Assembly (NCBI GenBank): GCA_964617105.1
Contig: CAZTWC010000217.1
Span: forward strand, 1 to 6,630
Direction: 5' to 3'
Origin: CAZTWC01 sp964617105 [NCBI: uncultured Myxococcia bacterium]
Lineage (GTDB): Bacteria > CAZTWC01
Length of the DNA stretch: 6,630 bases
Positions 5,874 through 6,630 of the stretch are shown one piece after another (the first letter of the stretch is position 1; each line of letters starts with the position of its first letter). Below the pieces are notes generated by a model. It ran no database searches, was not told the DNA's origin, and saw only the letters and a program-made list of their open reading frames with translations. Both the position numbers and the translations under genes were made by a program.

Positions 5874-6630
5874 TTATTTTTCCTTATTACTATAATATTG
5901 AACCGTCCGCCTAATCCCTTCATCAAAAGTGACCTGAGGACGCCATTTCAACAAATTCTGGTTTTTACTTATATCTGCATAGATAATTTCATAATCATTT
6001 TTAACTTTTTGGCCCCATACTTTATTTACCGGTTTTCCCAGGCAATTTTCAATTGATGATACCAAATCTCTTAAACTGTGCGGCTGGCCGCTTCCAAGAT
6101 TGAAGACATTATAATTGTCCTCAAAATTATCTATAAACTTTAAACAGTTAAAATAGGCTTGAGCCAGGTCAGATATATAAATAAAATCCAGTTTTTGATA
6201 TCCTTCAGACAAATTGATCTGTTTGCCGGCCAAAGCATTCTTTATGATCCAGGGGATCAGACGATACTCTTGATCTGCCGGGCCAAAGGGGGAAAATATC
6301 CTGAAAGTTGTTGCTTTAAAATTATTTTTTTGTACATAAGATTTAAGAATATTTTCAAAACTGGATTTGGTTAAAGCGTATAAATTAAAACAATCCTGCT
6401 GATAGTTATCTGGATCAATTGGGTCCTGCGAGTTGGAATACTCAAAAAAAGTGCCGGTATTGAGAAAAATTTTAACCCCATATTCAATAGCTGTTTCTAG
6501 AACTCTGGTGGGAAAAGCAATATTATCGGCACAGAGGGAATCAATTTCATCAATTTGGTGATATTTTTTATAGTTGGTGGCCAAATGAATCACGGCTTGA
6601 AACTGATGATTTCGAAAAATATTATCAAGA
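5874..6630 (-). CDS. NAD(P)-dependent extended SDR, probable CDP-4-keto-dideoxyhexose reductase, 5'-truncated
   Basis: The frame stays open to the right window edge, and 251 residues are visible. A GTG at 6593 could be read as a start, but it encodes the Val of VIHLAT, the fourth core strand of the Rossmann fold. The twelve residues before it (LDNIFRNHQFQA) continue the domain naturally, so the start and the GxxGxxG loop lie outside the window, roughly 50 residues further upstream. The catalytic triad is visible: Thr in NTGTFFEY (Thr replacing the usual Ser), then YALTK supplying Tyr and Lys (residues 84 and 88 of the fragment). RIFSPFGP and FIYISDLAQAY follow, as in extended SDRs. With rfbG and rfbH next door it is most likely the final 4-ketoreductase (abequose/paratose/AscF type) making the CDP-3,6-dideoxyhexose. 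A 4-epimerase or an unrelated sugar reductase cannot be excluded. The stop is 3 bases before the cupin start. Confidence 0.85.
   Translation of the reverse strand, partial: LDNIFRNHQFQAVIHLATNYKKYHQIDEIDSLCADNIAFPTRVLETAIEYGVKIFLNTGTFFEYSNSQDPIDPDNYQQDCFNLYALTKSSFENILKSYVQKNNFKATTFRIFSPFGPADQEYRLIPWIIKNALAGKQINLSEGYQKLDFIYISDLAQAYFNCLKFIDNFEDNYNVFNLGSGQPHSLRDLVSSIENCLGKPVNKVWGQKVKNDYEIIYADISKNQNLLKWRPQVTFDEGIRRTVQYYSNKEK

Overview
All recognisable genes in this window lie on the minus strand. They read right to left as one tightly packed array that looks like part of a surface-polysaccharide (O-antigen, capsule or cell-wall glycan) operon. The core is a CDP-3,6-dideoxyhexose module: CDP-glucose 4,6-dehydratase (rfbG-type, 4242-5321) directly abutting the iron-sulfur/PMP 3-dehydrase (rfbH/E1-type, 2928-4241). 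Upstream of these lie a small cupin of the dTDP-4-dehydrorhamnose 3,5-epimerase family (5388-5870) and an extended SDR reductase/epimerase (5874-6630). The SDR is cut off at its N-terminus by the window edge.

Downstream of the sugar-nucleotide genes are a 515-residue protein that appears to join a small Rossmann-type domain to a GT-B glycosyltransferase (1345-2892), a sulfotransferase-like protein (236-1348), and the first 78 codons of an unrecognised gene with one hydrophobic stretch (1-235). Junctions are very tight: a 3-base gap, TAG directly followed by ATG, a 35-base gap, an ATGA overlap, and TAA directly followed by ATG. The one larger gap, between the cupin and rfbG, is 66 bases with the start preferred here. 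No terminator or convincing promoter is visible, so co-transcription is likely.

Inferred logic: CDP-glucose is dehydrated to CDP-4-keto-6-deoxyglucose (RfbG) and then 3-deoxygenated (RfbH). It may next be epimerised by the cupin and reduced at C4 by the SDR, which would resemble the ascarylose branch (C5 epimerase plus 4-reductase). The sugar would then be transferred by a glycosyltransferase, and the glycan could be sulfated. The cytidylyltransferase that makes CDP-glucose (rfbF/ddhA type) and the E1 reductase (E3 / DdhD / AscD type) are not in the window; they may lie upstream or elsewhere.

Organism: an AT-rich bacterium with clear AGGAG/AAGGG-type ribosome binding sites. A low-GC anaerobe, possibly Bacillota, would fit, but nothing here proves the phylum. 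Hand counts give about 28% GC in 1-235 against about 47% in 2641-2880, so the cluster may be mosaic. No RNA genes, mobile elements, CRISPR or significant repeats were seen, and there is no gene-free stretch longer than 66 bases.
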